Assembly (NCBI RefSeq): GCF_022288725.1
Contig: NZ_JAKNTA010000002.1
Span: 656,404 to 720,403, forward strand
Length of the DNA: 64,000 nt
From: Kitasatospora sp. A2-31
GTDB taxonomy: Bacteria; Actinomycetota; Actinomycetes; Streptomycetales; Streptomycetaceae
Direction: 5' to 3'
Below, piece after piece: positions 1 to 7,640 of the stretch. The notes below the pieces were generated by a model. It had not been told where the DNA came from. It searched no databases and saw only the letters and a program-made list of their open reading frames with translations. Each line of letters opens with the position of its first letter. Within the stretch, counting starts at the first letter, position 1. The position numbers were made by a program, and so were the translations under genes.

Positions 1-105
1 CCGGACGGCACCGCGGTACGCGAGAGCTACGACGCGACCGCCGAGGCAGCGCGCGCCGTCCCCGGACGCGAGGACGGCTCCGAGGCACCGGACACCGAGG
101 AGTGA
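1..105 (+). CDS. 3' end of a gene cut by the window edge
   Basis: The open frame runs from the first base to a TGA at 103-105 and gives 34 residues of an acidic, Ala/Glu-rich tail that starts PDGTAVRESY and ends TEE. Codon use is normal for the neighbourhood, with G or C in nearly every third position. No domain can be recognised in so short a tail. It lies convergent to the hydrolase gene that ends at 142, with only 36 bases between them. Function unknown. Confidence 0.5.
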   Translation, partial: PDGTAVRESYDATAEAARAVPGREDGSEAPDTEE

Positions 106-141
106 GGCCGGTCCCCGGTTCCTGTGCCGGGTCGCCCCCGG

Positions 142-999
142 TCACTCCCGGTCCCGTCGGAGGAAGCCCGCCACCGTCGCCGTGAACGCCTGCGGGTCGT
201 CCAGCCACGGGTAGTGGCCGGCGTCCGGCTGGACGGCGAGCGCCACCCCGGGCAGGAGCGACGCGGCGCCGGCCGCGGACTGCGCGGTGGGCCACAGGTC
301 GAACTCGCCCACGAGGAGCAGCACCGGGCAGGACAGGGCGCCCAGGCGGCGCCGGAGCCCCTCGGAGTCGGGCGTGTAGCCCTGGTAGTAGTGCTCGCTG
401 ACCGGCAGCGCCCGCTGCGCGGGATCGGCGGCGGCGTGGGCACGGGCGGTGTCGTCCCAGCGGCCGTACATCAGCGGCTCGAAGGCGAACCGGTACGGTG
501 CGGCCTCCGCGAAGGTGTTCGCGGCCTTCACGTGCCGGTACGCCGTCGCGGCCTCGGCGTGCCAGGGCTCGGCAGCACGGGCGGCGATCACCTCCTCCGC
601 GCCGGTGTCGGAGGGCAGCCCGACGGCGGCGAACGAAGGGGCGACCAGGGTCAGGCTGTCCAGCCGGTCGGGGTGGGCGGCGGCGTAGAGCATGGCCAGG
701 CTGCCGCCGGCGGAGCGGCCGAGCAGGTCCACGCGGTCGAGGCCGAGGTGGCGGCGGAGTGCCTCGACGTCGGCGACCAGGCGGTCGACCCGGTACGTGG
801 CGGCGGCGGCGGGCGTCCCGGAGGCGCCGGTGCCGCGGGTGTCGGGCAGGATCAGGGTGCGGTGCGCGGAGAGGCCGCCGAGGTCGCCCAGGTACTCCGC
901 GGCGCGGCCGGGACCGCCGGGGAGGCAGAGCAGCGGCGGGCCGTCGCCGAGCGTGCGAAAGGCGAGCCTGGTTCCGTCGTACGAGGTGATGAACTCCAT
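142..999 (-). CDS. alpha/beta hydrolase, proline iminopeptidase-like
   Basis: Cytoplasmic alpha/beta-hydrolase of 285 residues, normal for the family. Visible parts are an oxyanion-hole segment LPGGPG (26-31), the nucleophile elbow GRSAGG with Ser96, a catalytic Asp in GEFDLWP (about 234) and a His in DAGHYPW (262). HGGPG-like oxyanion segments are common in proline iminopeptidases and related esterases, but the substrate cannot be read from sequence. The start is an ATG with an acidic, short N-terminus (MEFITSYDGT) and no signal peptide. It is divergent from an ArsR-type regulator 76 bases away, which probably controls it. Confidence 0.9.
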   Translation of the reverse strand: MEFITSYDGTRLAFRTLGDGPPLLCLPGGPGRAAEYLGDLGGLSAHRTLILPDTRGTGASGTPAAAATYRVDRLVADVEALRRHLGLDRVDLLGRSAGGSLAMLYAAAHPDRLDSLTLVAPSFAAVGLPSDTGAEEVIAARAAEPWHAEAATAYRHVKAANTFAEAAPYRFAFEPLMYGRWDDTARAHAAADPAQRALPVSEHYYQGYTPDSEGLRRRLGALSCPVLLLVGEFDLWPTAQSAAGAASLLPGVALAVQPDAGHYPWLDDPQAFTATVAGFLRRDRE

Positions 1000-1034
1000 G
1001 GCGGACAGCCTGGGGGCGGTGGTCCTTCCCGGCT

Positions 1035-1058
1035 ATCGTTCAGGCAGGGCTAAACGAT
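1035..1058. promoter_or_regulatory. inverted repeat in the hydrolase/regulator intergenic gap
   Basis: ATCGTT (1035-1040) and AACGAT (1053-1058) form a perfect 6-base inverted repeat with a 12-base spacer. It sits inside the 76-base gap between two divergent genes, just upstream of the regulator's ribosome site. Position and symmetry fit an operator for the adjacent ArsR-type protein. This is inference from placement only. Confidence 0.4.
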
Positions 1059-1075
1059 CAGGGGGCGCCTTGGCG

Positions 1076-2035
1076 GTGGAGATCCGGCTGTCGGCGGTCG
1101 ACGTGGCCCGGGTGCGGCTCGCGGCGTCGCCGCTGGCCGAGACGGTGTTCGGGGTGCGGGCGGCGCTGGGCGTCGGTGGGCACGAGGTGCACCGGCCGTG
1201 GGTGCGCGAGGCGCAGCCGGTGCTGGCGGGGGATCCGGACCTGCCGTTGCTGCAGACGCTGCTCGCAGGGTGCCTGCCGTCGTTCCTGTTCCCGGTGCCG
1301 GTGGAACGCCTGCCGACGTTCGACACCGAGCTGGCGGGCCTGCGGACGACGGACCCGGCGTACGTCGCGGCGGAGTGCGCTGCCGCAATGCCTGCCCGGG
1401 CCGGCACGCTGCCGGCCCCGGCGGAGCTGCTGGAACGGGTCGCCGATGCGTTGGCGCGCTGCTACGCCCAGCTGGTGGCTCCGCACTGGGGGCGGATGCG
1501 GGCGGTGCTGGAGGCGGACCTGGACCGGCGGGCGATGACGCTCGTGGACGGCGGCCTCGAGGGACTCTTCGCGGAGCTGCATGGCGACGTGCTCTGGCGG
1601 GAGGGCGAGTTGGTGGTGCACGGGCGCCGCCGACGGGGCTCCGTGTGGACGGTCGAGGCGGGCGGCCACGGGTTGGTGCTGATGCCGTCCGTCTTCGGGT
1701 GGCCGGACGTGGTCGTCGACTACTCCCCGCGCGCCGCCGCCTCGCTCCGCTACCCGGTGTCCGGCGTCGGACTGCTCCGGGAGCAGCCCCGCCCGACGTC
1801 CGCCGGCCTCGGCGCCGTCCTCGGCCGCACCCGCGCCGCCGTACTCGCCGAGCTCGGCGAACCGCTCAGCACTCCCGAACTCGCCGCCCGGGTGGGGGTC
1901 ACCGCCGGCGCCGTCTCCCAGCACCTCGGCGCCCTGCGCGGTGCGGGGCTGGTGACGACCCGCCGCACGGGCAGGACGGCCGTGCACCTGCGCACCCGGA
2001 CGGGCACGGCGCTCGCGGCCGAGCCGTCGGACTGA
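1076..2035 (+). CDS. ArsR-family (winged-helix) transcriptional regulator with long N-terminal domain
   Basis: About 319 residues. The first ~230 form a domain of unknown fold found in actinobacterial DUF5937/ArsR-type regulators. The last ~80 hold a winged helix-turn-helix (TPELAARVGVTAGAVSQHLGALRGAGLV) followed by a basic wing (TTRRTGRTAVHL), the classic ArsR DNA-reading layout. The GTG at 1076 is chosen because the protein then begins MEIRLSAVDV. A TTG at 1070, closer to the aggggg site at 1060-1065, is an equal alternative. No metal-binding Cys cluster is seen, so the ligand is unlikely to be a classic ArsR metal. It probably regulates itself and the divergent hydrolase. Confidence 0.85.
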   Translation: MEIRLSAVDVARVRLAASPLAETVFGVRAALGVGGHEVHRPWVREAQPVLAGDPDLPLLQTLLAGCLPSFLFPVPVERLPTFDTELAGLRTTDPAYVAAECAAAMPARAGTLPAPAELLERVADALARCYAQLVAPHWGRMRAVLEADLDRRAMTLVDGGLEGLFAELHGDVLWREGELVVHGRRRRGSVWTVEAGGHGLVLMPSVFGWPDVVVDYSPRAAASLRYPVSGVGLLREQPRPTSAGLGAVLGRTRAAVLAELGEPLSTPELAARVGVTAGAVSQHLGALRGAGLVTTRRTGRTAVHLRTRTGTALAAEPSD

Positions 2036-2092
2036 CCTCGCCGGCGTCGCCCGGCCCGCTCACGAGGATGCGCCCGGTCGCGGGCTCGGCGC

Positions 2093-2314
2093 TCACGGAG
2101 CGGCGCGGTCCGCGGCCGGCGGCTCGGGTTCCGTGCCGTCCTCCCGGTCCCGGCCGGCGGCCGGGGCGTCGGCGGTGGAGGGGCCGCCTTCCGGAGGCGT
2201 TGCCGCGTCACCGTCCCCGGTACGGCTGCGACCGGTCCGTTGATCCAGGTGTTCGGCGGGTTCGTGCGAACGGCCGCGCATCGCCACGGCCCAGGACCGT
2301 CGTCTGGTGCTCAC
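2093..2314 (-). CDS. small hydrophilic hypothetical protein
   Basis: 73 residues, strongly charged and rich in Arg, Asp, Glu, Pro and Ala, with no membrane segment and no recognisable domain. It starts with GTG preceded by a good GGGAGG five bases upstream, which is the main reason to believe it. Low-complexity proteins like this are common in streptomycetes but are also easy to predict falsely at this GC content. It faces the ArsR gene tail to tail. Confidence 0.4.
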   Translation of the reverse strand: MSTRRRSWAVAMRGRSHEPAEHLDQRTGRSRTGDGDAATPPEGGPSTADAPAAGRDREDGTEPEPPAADRAAP

Positions 2315-2524
2315 AGCTGCCTCCCGGGGGAAGGCGGACGCGGGCCGTCCGCCGGTGCGACGCGACTACCCTCCCGGGCCCCGGTCACACCCGCCGGGTA
2401 CAGCCGGGCCTGCCGGGGACCGACGCCGGTCGGGGGTCCACCGGTACGTGCGGATCGGGCGGTTCCCGTGGCAGCAGGCGGCGAGCGCCGCGTTCCGGGC
2501 GTGTCTCCGGTCCGTCCCGGCGGA

Positions 2525-2613
2525 TCATCCGGTGGAGTCGCGGCCCGCGGCGTAGCGCTCGCGATAGCGGCGTTCGGCCCGGGCCAGGACCTCGGGGCCG
2601 AGCCGTGCCGTGC
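2525..2613 (-). other. coding-like stretch after the 2614-3129 gene in another frame
   Basis: Immediately past the stop of the next gene, a different minus-strand frame reads LGPEVLARAERRYRERY and ends AAGRDSTG before TGA at 2525-2527. It looks like helical protein with normal third-position GC, yet has no start codon or ribosome site of its own. It may be the detached end of the neighbouring protein after a frameshift, or chance. The rest of 2315-2524 shows no gene. Confidence 0.25.
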
Positions 2614-3129
2614 CTACCGAACGGCGGTGTTCTCGCCCTCCAGGTGTTCGAGGAGCTGCGACCGGTGCAGGGCGGCGACCGGTTCGAGGAGATCGGGGTG
2701 CCTGAGGAGGGGCGCCGCCTGCAACTCGTGCTCCCCGGGGCGGGCGAGGCGGCCCACGTCGCCGGCCGGGTCGCTGCCCGCTGCGGTCACGGCGCCGTGG
2801 GCGCGTCGGGCGAGAGCGGGGTCGGCCAGCAGGCAGGCCGCCCAGCTGACCACCGTCTCCTCCACCCAGGTGCGCCACGCGCCGTCGCCGTCGAGGTCGT
2901 CGTGTCCGATGCCGGTGAGCCAGTCCAGCCGGTCGCTGCCGCCGGGGCCGAGAAGGTGCAGCAGCCGGGAGTCGAGCTCCGACGGGTAGCGCAGGGCGCA
3001 GGCCAGGGTGACCGCCTGCCTGGCCTGCGCCTCGCCCAGGGCGCGGCTGAGCGCACCGGGGGCAGGAGGGTAGGCGGCCAGCAGCCAGCGGGTGCCGGCG
3101 GCTATGACGGGGGAGAGATCGGTGGACAC
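2614..3129 (-). CDS. hypothetical protein, alpha-helical, cytoplasmic
   Basis: 171 residues starting with GTG after a GAGGAG site eight bases upstream. Predicted mostly helical and soluble, with phrases such as YPSELDSRLLHLLGPGG and WVEETVVSWAACLLADPALARR. No signal peptide, membrane segment, cofactor motif or known family can be seen. Its upstream region carries an unusual 8-bp tandem repeat. Downstream, the reading seems to continue in another frame, so the C-terminus may be truncated here. It stands alone on the minus strand ahead of a small hypothetical gene. Confidence 0.7.
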   Translation of the reverse strand: MSTDLSPVIAAGTRWLLAAYPPAPGALSRALGEAQARQAVTLACALRYPSELDSRLLHLLGPGGSDRLDWLTGIGHDDLDGDGAWRTWVEETVVSWAACLLADPALARRAHGAVTAAGSDPAGDVGRLARPGEHELQAAPLLRHPDLLEPVAALHRSQLLEHLEGENTAVR

Positions 3130-3311
3130 GGCGGTGGCTCCTCGACGGGCGTGCTCGCCGCCCGTCAGGGCCCCGCGAGCTGCGGTTGTGGAGCTCCGCT
3201 GCTCCGCTTGTGGCGGACCAGTGTAGGCGGGGTGGGTCGGACTGCGGCATGACGCGCGTCACCCTCACCCGGTGGGTCGCTCGGTCGGTGGGTCATGCCT
3301 TGGTCGGTCGG

Positions 3312-3380
3312 CGGGTCGTCGGGTCGGCGGGTCGTCGGGTCGGCGGGTCGGCGGGTCGGCGGGTCGGCGGGTCGTCGGTC
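3312..3380. repeat. 8-bp tandem repeat, unit CGGGTCGG/T
   Basis: Eight consecutive 8-base units CGGGTCG(G/T) run from 3312 to 3375, followed by a degenerate ninth. Related GGTCGG words extend left to about 3281. The array lies in the 333-base gene-free stretch 3130-3462, upstream of the 2614-3129 gene and downstream of the hemerythrin gene. The 8-base period is not a multiple of three, which argues against a coding origin. I see no gene in this gap. Confidence 0.85.
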
Positions 3381-3462
3381 GGCCGGGCGGACCCGGACCC
3401 CGGGCCGATGCGGACCCGGGCGCGGTGCCGCAGGGCCGCCGCGCCCGGGGTACCGGGGTGGA

Positions 3463-4026
3463 TCAGGAGTTCTTGCCGCGGCCGGTCACGAAGTCGCGGG
3501 CCCGGTCGACCAGCCCGGCGCCGGGTGCCAGCAGCTTGCTGGCCATCGGGGTGTCCGGTGCGGCGGGATGCGGCCGGGTGGGGGCCATGGACTTGGCGCG
3601 GCGGATCTTGTCGCCGAGGTCGTTCAGCGTCTCGGGCGTACAGGCCTGCCGGAGCCTCGGGAAGAGGTTGGCCTCCTCGTCCTGGACGTGGGCGGCGACC
3701 TCGTCCATCAGTTGCTGCACCAGCAGGTTCATCTGCGGGTCGTCGGTCTTGCTCTTCTCCAGCTGCTTGAGGAGCTTCTCCACGCGGCCGTGGTCCTCGA
3801 GTTCCTTGTCCGCGAGCCGGTCCCCGCCCTCGACGTGCTCGCGGACCGCCGGGTAGAGGTACTGCTCCTCGGCCACCGAGTGCCGGACCAGCTCGATCGT
3901 GACCTCGTCCACGAGGTCGCGCAGCTGTTGGCCGCCGCCGGTCATCGCCTGCATCCGGGCGAACATCTCCTCCACCTCCCGGTGGTCGGCCATCAGCTCG
4001 TCGATCACGTTCCCGCCGTGCCCCAT
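3463..4026 (-). CDS. hemerythrin (HHE) domain protein
   Basis: 187 residues. The N-terminal ~125 form a four-helix hemerythrin domain that holds a non-haem di-iron centre and can bind O2 or NO. Likely iron ligands are H15 (ADHREVEE), H49 and E53 (HSVAEEQ), H79 (EDHG) and H113 with E117 (HVQDEE). A ~60-residue basic tail follows, with no known domain. Start ATG with GGAGG upstream. Streptomycete hemerythrins of this type are tied to oxidative and osmotic stress. A second, shorter paralogue is at 22033-22506 and the window is rich in redox-stress genes. Confidence 0.92.
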   Translation of the reverse strand: MGHGGNVIDELMADHREVEEMFARMQAMTGGGQQLRDLVDEVTIELVRHSVAEEQYLYPAVREHVEGGDRLADKELEDHGRVEKLLKQLEKSKTDDPQMNLLVQQLMDEVAAHVQDEEANLFPRLRQACTPETLNDLGDKIRRAKSMAPTRPHPAAPDTPMASKLLAPGAGLVDRARDFVTGRGKNS

Positions 4027-4278
4027 CTCGCCTCCAGTTCCCTTCGGGCGGGCTCGTCCCGCCCGGCCGGGAAGGGTTCCCCGAACCGCCTGCGGTCACC
4101 GGCCGCACGGGTACGGCTCACCCGATCGGACGCGGGTTTCGAGCCGAACGCGGCGCCGCTCGGGCCCGGCGCCGGGTCGCGGGACGGCTCGGGCTGATCC
4201 TCGTCTGGCCCCGGGCCCGGCAGAGCCGGGTTCCCGCCCGCCGAGGTCGTGCCATGGCGACGGGGTCGGGCACTCCGA

Positions 4279-5172
4279 TCAGGGGAGCGGGGTGCCGCCG
4301 GTGGCGTTGACGATCTCGGCGGTGATGTACGAGGACTCCTGGGAGGCGAGGAAGACGTAGGCGGGTGCCATTTCGGCGGGTTGGGCGGCACGGCCGAGGG
4401 GTGACTGTTCGCCGAAGTGGGCGACCTTCTCCTCGTCCATGGTGGCGGGGATCAGCGGAGTCCACACCGGACCGGGGGCCACGGCGTTGACACGGATGCC
4501 GGCCGGGGCGAGCTGGAGTGCCAGTCCCTGGGTGAAGGCGACGATGGCGGCCTTCGTCATCGCGTAGTCGAGCAGGTGGGGGCTGGGCTTGTACGCCTGG
4601 ACGGAGGCGGTGTTGATGATGGACGCGCCCGGGCGGAGGTGGGGGAGCGCGGCGCGGGTGGTCCAGAACATGCCGTACAGGTTGGTCTTCATGACCCGGT
4701 CGAACTGTTCGGTGCTGATCGCGGACAGGCCGTCGGGCTGGGACATCTGGTACGCCGCGTTGTTCACCAGGATGTCGAGGCGACCGAACCCCTCCGTGCA
4801 GCGCGTCACCAGGTCGGTGCAGAACCGCTGGTCCCGCAGGTCGCCGGGTACGGCGAGGGAGCGCCGTCCGGCGTCGACGACCAGGCGGCTGGTCTCCTCG
4901 GCGTCGGCCTGTTCCTCGGGGAGGTGACAGAAGGCCACGTCCGCGCCCTCCCGGGCGAAGGCGAGGGCGACGGCGCGTCCGATACCGGAGTCGCCGCCGG
5001 TGATCAGGGCGACGCGCCCGGTCAGGCGTCCGCTGCCGCGGTAGCCGGCTTCACCGTGGTCGGGGCTCGGCCGCATCGCCTCGCCGCTGCCCGGATGGGG
5101 CTGGGACTGCTCGGGGAACGGGGGCTGCGGGTACTGGCCGGCGGGGTCCTGCGGGGTGTGCTGGTCGCTCAT
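4279..5172 (-). CDS. SDR-family NAD(P)-dependent oxidoreductase, YghA/YdaD-like
   Basis: Short-chain dehydrogenase with the ~45-residue Pro/Gln/His-rich leader (SDQHTPQDP...) typical of the YghA/YdaD (general stress protein 39) group. The Rossmann motif GGDSGIGRAVA, NNAAYQ, the catalytic Ser in NTASVQAYKP, YAMTKAA (Tyr-x-x-x-Lys) and PGPVWTPL are all present. The active site looks intact, and the protein should be a soluble alcohol or aldehyde reductase of unknown substrate. ATG at 5172 is preferred because the protein then begins MSDQHTP like its relatives. ATG at 5199 and GTG at 5175 are possible. Bacillus GSP39 is stress induced, which suits the neighbourhood. Confidence 0.88.
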   Translation of the reverse strand: MSDQHTPQDPAGQYPQPPFPEQSQPHPGSGEAMRPSPDHGEAGYRGSGRLTGRVALITGGDSGIGRAVALAFAREGADVAFCHLPEEQADAEETSRLVVDAGRRSLAVPGDLRDQRFCTDLVTRCTEGFGRLDILVNNAAYQMSQPDGLSAISTEQFDRVMKTNLYGMFWTTRAALPHLRPGASIINTASVQAYKPSPHLLDYAMTKAAIVAFTQGLALQLAPAGIRVNAVAPGPVWTPLIPATMDEEKVAHFGEQSPLGRAAQPAEMAPAYVFLASQESSYITAEIVNATGGTPLP

Positions 5173-5308
5173 CACGGCGGCTGCTTGCTCCTCAACCATT
5201 GCGGGGCCACGCCGGGAGGGGCGGCGGCGGGGGTACTCGGGCCGAGTCTCGCGGGCGGGCGCCGGGCCCGCGCGGCGGATTGCGCCATGCGGGTGACGGG
5301 TACCGGCC

Positions 5309-6397
5309 TCATCCGGTCCCCACGGTCTCGCTCGCGATCATGTCGATCAGTCCGGTCCGGCCGCCGCGTTGCAGCTCGCGCCGCTGGCGGGCGGCTCCGT
5401 TCCCGTCCCGGTGGAGCTGGTCCAGCAGCCGGACGGCGCGTTGCTGGTCGCCGGTCTCGTGCAGCGGCCCCTTGAGCAGGGTCATCAGCCCGTCGGTGAC
5501 CTCGCGGGCGCTGCGGATGCGGTCCGCGAGCGGGTCGTACAGCAGCCCGGTCGCCCCGCGGCGGGCGGCGTGCCAGGCGATGGCGCGCAGGTACTCGGGC
5601 GGGTCGGGTTCACCGGGCGGGTGGGCGAGCGCGTGCTCGGCGAGTGCCCGGACCAGGCCGGTGAGCAGGACGGCTTCGTCGACCCGGAGTTGGACGTCCA
5701 TGGCCCGGATCTCGACGGTCGGGTAGCGCTCGGACAGGCGGGCGTGCCAGTACAGCTGGCCGGTGTCGTCGACGAGGCCGGTGTCGACGAGGCGGCGTAT
5801 GCGCCGGTCGTAGTCCTCCGCGTCGGCGAAGTACGGTGGCGGTCCGGCCACCGGCCAGCGGTTGAAGACGACGGTGCGCCAGCTGGCGAAGCCGGTGTCC
5901 CGCCCGCGCCACAGGGGTGAGTTGGCGGCCAGCGCGGTGAGGACGGGGAGCCAGGGGCGCAGGGCGTCGAGGACCGTGATGCCCGCGTCACGGTCGGGGA
6001 CGCCGACGTGGACGTGCATGCCGTTGGTCAGCTGTTCGTCGGCGAGGGCGCCGGCCTGTCGACGCATCCGCCGGTAACGCGGAGTGGGCGTGAGGGGGAT
6101 GGTCAGCCGGTCGGTGAAGGGCGCGGAGCCGGTGGCCGCCAGCCGGGTGCCGCAGGACTCGGCGGCCTGGGCCAGGGTGTGGCGCAGGCGCAGCAGGTGG
6201 CCACCGACTTCGTCCAGGGTGTGGCAGACCGGTGTGGCGACTTCGAGCTGGGCCTGACTGAGCTCGCGCTGGACCTCGTCGCCGGCGAGTGCGGGCTGGA
6301 GGCCCGCGGCGGCCTGGACGCGGGCGGCGCGGGTGACGGGCACGCCGGTGACCGGGTCGATGAGGAGGTACTCCTCCTCCACGCCGATGGTGAGCAC
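5309..6397 (-). CDS. carboxylate-amine ligase, YbdK / glutamate-cysteine ligase type 2 family
   Basis: About 362 residues, the usual size for the GCS2 (YbdK) family. It opens with TIGVEEEYLLID, the family's glutamate-rich ATP/Mg-binding strand, and has further hallmark segments NGMHVHVGV (about 120), SPLWRGRDTGFASWR and VEIRAMDVQ. These enzymes join an amine to a carboxylate with ATP; E. coli YbdK has weak gamma-glutamylcysteine synthetase activity. In actinomycetes several copies occur with unknown substrates. GTG at 6397 starts the protein right before the conserved strand. The open frame runs further upstream, but those residues look non-coding. The ribosome site is weak. Confidence 0.88.
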   Translation of the reverse strand: MLTIGVEEEYLLIDPVTGVPVTRAARVQAAAGLQPALAGDEVQRELSQAQLEVATPVCHTLDEVGGHLLRLRHTLAQAAESCGTRLAATGSAPFTDRLTIPLTPTPRYRRMRRQAGALADEQLTNGMHVHVGVPDRDAGITVLDALRPWLPVLTALAANSPLWRGRDTGFASWRTVVFNRWPVAGPPPYFADAEDYDRRIRRLVDTGLVDDTGQLYWHARLSERYPTVEIRAMDVQLRVDEAVLLTGLVRALAEHALAHPPGEPDPPEYLRAIAWHAARRGATGLLYDPLADRIRSAREVTDGLMTLLKGPLHETGDQQRAVRLLDQLHRDGNGAARQRRELQRGGRTGLIDMIASETVGTG

Positions 6398-6610
6398 ACC
6401 GGGCGGGTACCCGCCGAACGGACGAGCGAACGCGTCGGTACCGGTCGGGGTTCTCCGCGGGCTGGTCGGCCCGACGCCCCGCCGCGCCCGTCGCCGGGCG
6501 CGGCGGGGGAGTCGCCGATCCGGGCGCGGACGCGTCGGGATCCGGGTTCGGGGTAGGCGCTGCGCAGCGATCCCGACCGGGTGAGGATCCCGACTGGTTG
6601 AGGAGGAGCC

Positions 6611-6934
6611 ATGCCTGCCGGTTCGAACAAGAAGCGTGAACGCCAGTACGAGCACATCAAGGAGAGCGCGAAGGACCGCGGTGAGAGCGAGAAGCGCGCG
6701 AAGGAGATCGCGGCGCGGACCGTGAACAAGGAGCGCGCCCGGCACGGTGAGTCGAAGACCGCCAGCCGCTCCTCGACCGAGGACATGTCGTCGTCGCGGC
6801 GCGGTGGTCTGCGTTCGCATTCGGGCTCGCAGGGGCCGACGTACGACCAGCTGTACAACGAGGCGAAGCAGCGCAACATCGACGGCCGTTCGAAGATGAA
6901 CAAGAAGCAGCTGGCCGACGCCCTGGGGCGCTGA
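6611..6934 (+). CDS. small basic protein with Rho-N/SAP-like C-terminus (often labelled plasmid stabilization protein)
   Basis: 107 residues. The N-terminal half is a highly charged helix (KKRERQYEHIKES, KRAKEIAARTVNKER), then a Ser-rich linker. The C-terminal ~35 residues (TYDQLYNEAKQRNIDGRSKMNKKQLADAL) resemble the Rho N-terminal/SAP helix-extended-loop-helix fold that binds nucleic acid. The ATG has a strong GAGGAGG site. Databases often call this family plasmid stabilization protein, but nothing here points to a plasmid or a toxin partner; a small nucleic-acid-binding role is the safer reading. Divergent from the carboxylate-amine ligase. Confidence 0.85.
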   Translation: MPAGSNKKRERQYEHIKESAKDRGESEKRAKEIAARTVNKERARHGESKTASRSSTEDMSSSRRGGLRSHSGSQGPTYDQLYNEAKQRNIDGRSKMNKKQLADALGR

Positions 6935-7011
6935 ACCGCGGATGTGCGCGGGGCGCGGGCGCGCCCCCGCCGGGCCCAGCGGTTGAGGGGCTCAGCGGTT
7001 GAGGTCCGGCC

Positions 7012-7042
7012 GAGCCGGCCGCAGGACGACTGCGGCCGGCTC
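7012..7042. terminator. hairpin between convergent genes
   Basis: GAGCCGGCCGCAG (7012-7024) pairs perfectly with 7030-7042 across a 5-base loop. It lies in the 138-base gap between two converging genes that end at 6934 and 7073, so it can serve both strands. No U-tract follows, as is common in streptomycetes. Confidence 0.75.
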
Positions 7043-7072
7043 CCGACGCTGCACGGCCGGCGCGTGGGCGGA

Positions 7073-7453
7073 TCAGTCGTCGGTCCCTGTCTGGTCCGGC
7101 TCCTGGGGGTCGACTCCGGTCCGGGCCTTCTGCGTGTATCCGCCCGCCGGGCGCCCGGAGGGGCCCTGCGGTCCGTGGTCGCGCCGGTGGGGGGAAGGCC
7201 CCTGTTCCTCTCCGCGGCTGCCGTGGCTGTGCACGGTGTCCCCGGGCACCTCGCGGTTCTCCTCCGCGGCGGGTTCACGGCCCGGGCCGGGCTCCGGGGC
7301 GTAGGTCTCGGGGTGGAACGAGCGGTGGGCGCTGTCGTTCGGCTCCTGGTGCTCGGCGTCGATGTCGCCCGACCAGCCGTGGTGACGGCCGTGATGGCGG
7401 CTGGCCTGGCCTTCGTCCATGGACGGGTGGGTTCCTGGCTTCTTGGAGTTCAT
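7073..7453 (-). CDS. hydrophilic, probably disordered hypothetical protein
   Basis: 126 residues very rich in His, Gly, Glu, Pro and Asp (for example RHHGRHHGWSGD and GDTVHSHGSRGEE), with no hydrophobic core and no known domain. The ATG has a GAGGA site about eight bases upstream, and a clear terminator hairpin follows its stop. Both support a real gene despite the low complexity. The many histidines could bind metal, but that is only a guess. Composition resembles small stress-related hydrophilic proteins. Confidence 0.6.
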   Translation of the reverse strand: MNSKKPGTHPSMDEGQASRHHGRHHGWSGDIDAEHQEPNDSAHRSFHPETYAPEPGPGREPAAEENREVPGDTVHSHGSRGEEQGPSPHRRDHGPQGPSGRPAGGYTQKARTGVDPQEPDQTGTDD

Positions 7454-7640
7454 GGTTGCCGTCCTCGCCTTCGGGGAGTTCTCGCCCGGCGCCTGTCCAG
7501 TTCGGCCGGTGCCACACCTGGAGGTTGCCGTGGCCGGGCGTCGTGGCCGGCCGCTGCGGACGGTCCGGTCCTTCCACCACGGCCGGGGCCCGGGTGGCGG
7601 TGGCGCGAGCGCGTCGGGACGACCGGTGCGATATGCCCGG

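Noticed and set aside
3302..3380. CRISPR array
   Set aside because: Units are 8 bases and directly adjacent with no spacers; there are no cas genes.
6611..6934. Plasmid maintenance locus
   Set aside because: The family label plasmid stabilization protein is historical; there is no toxin, partition or replication gene nearby.
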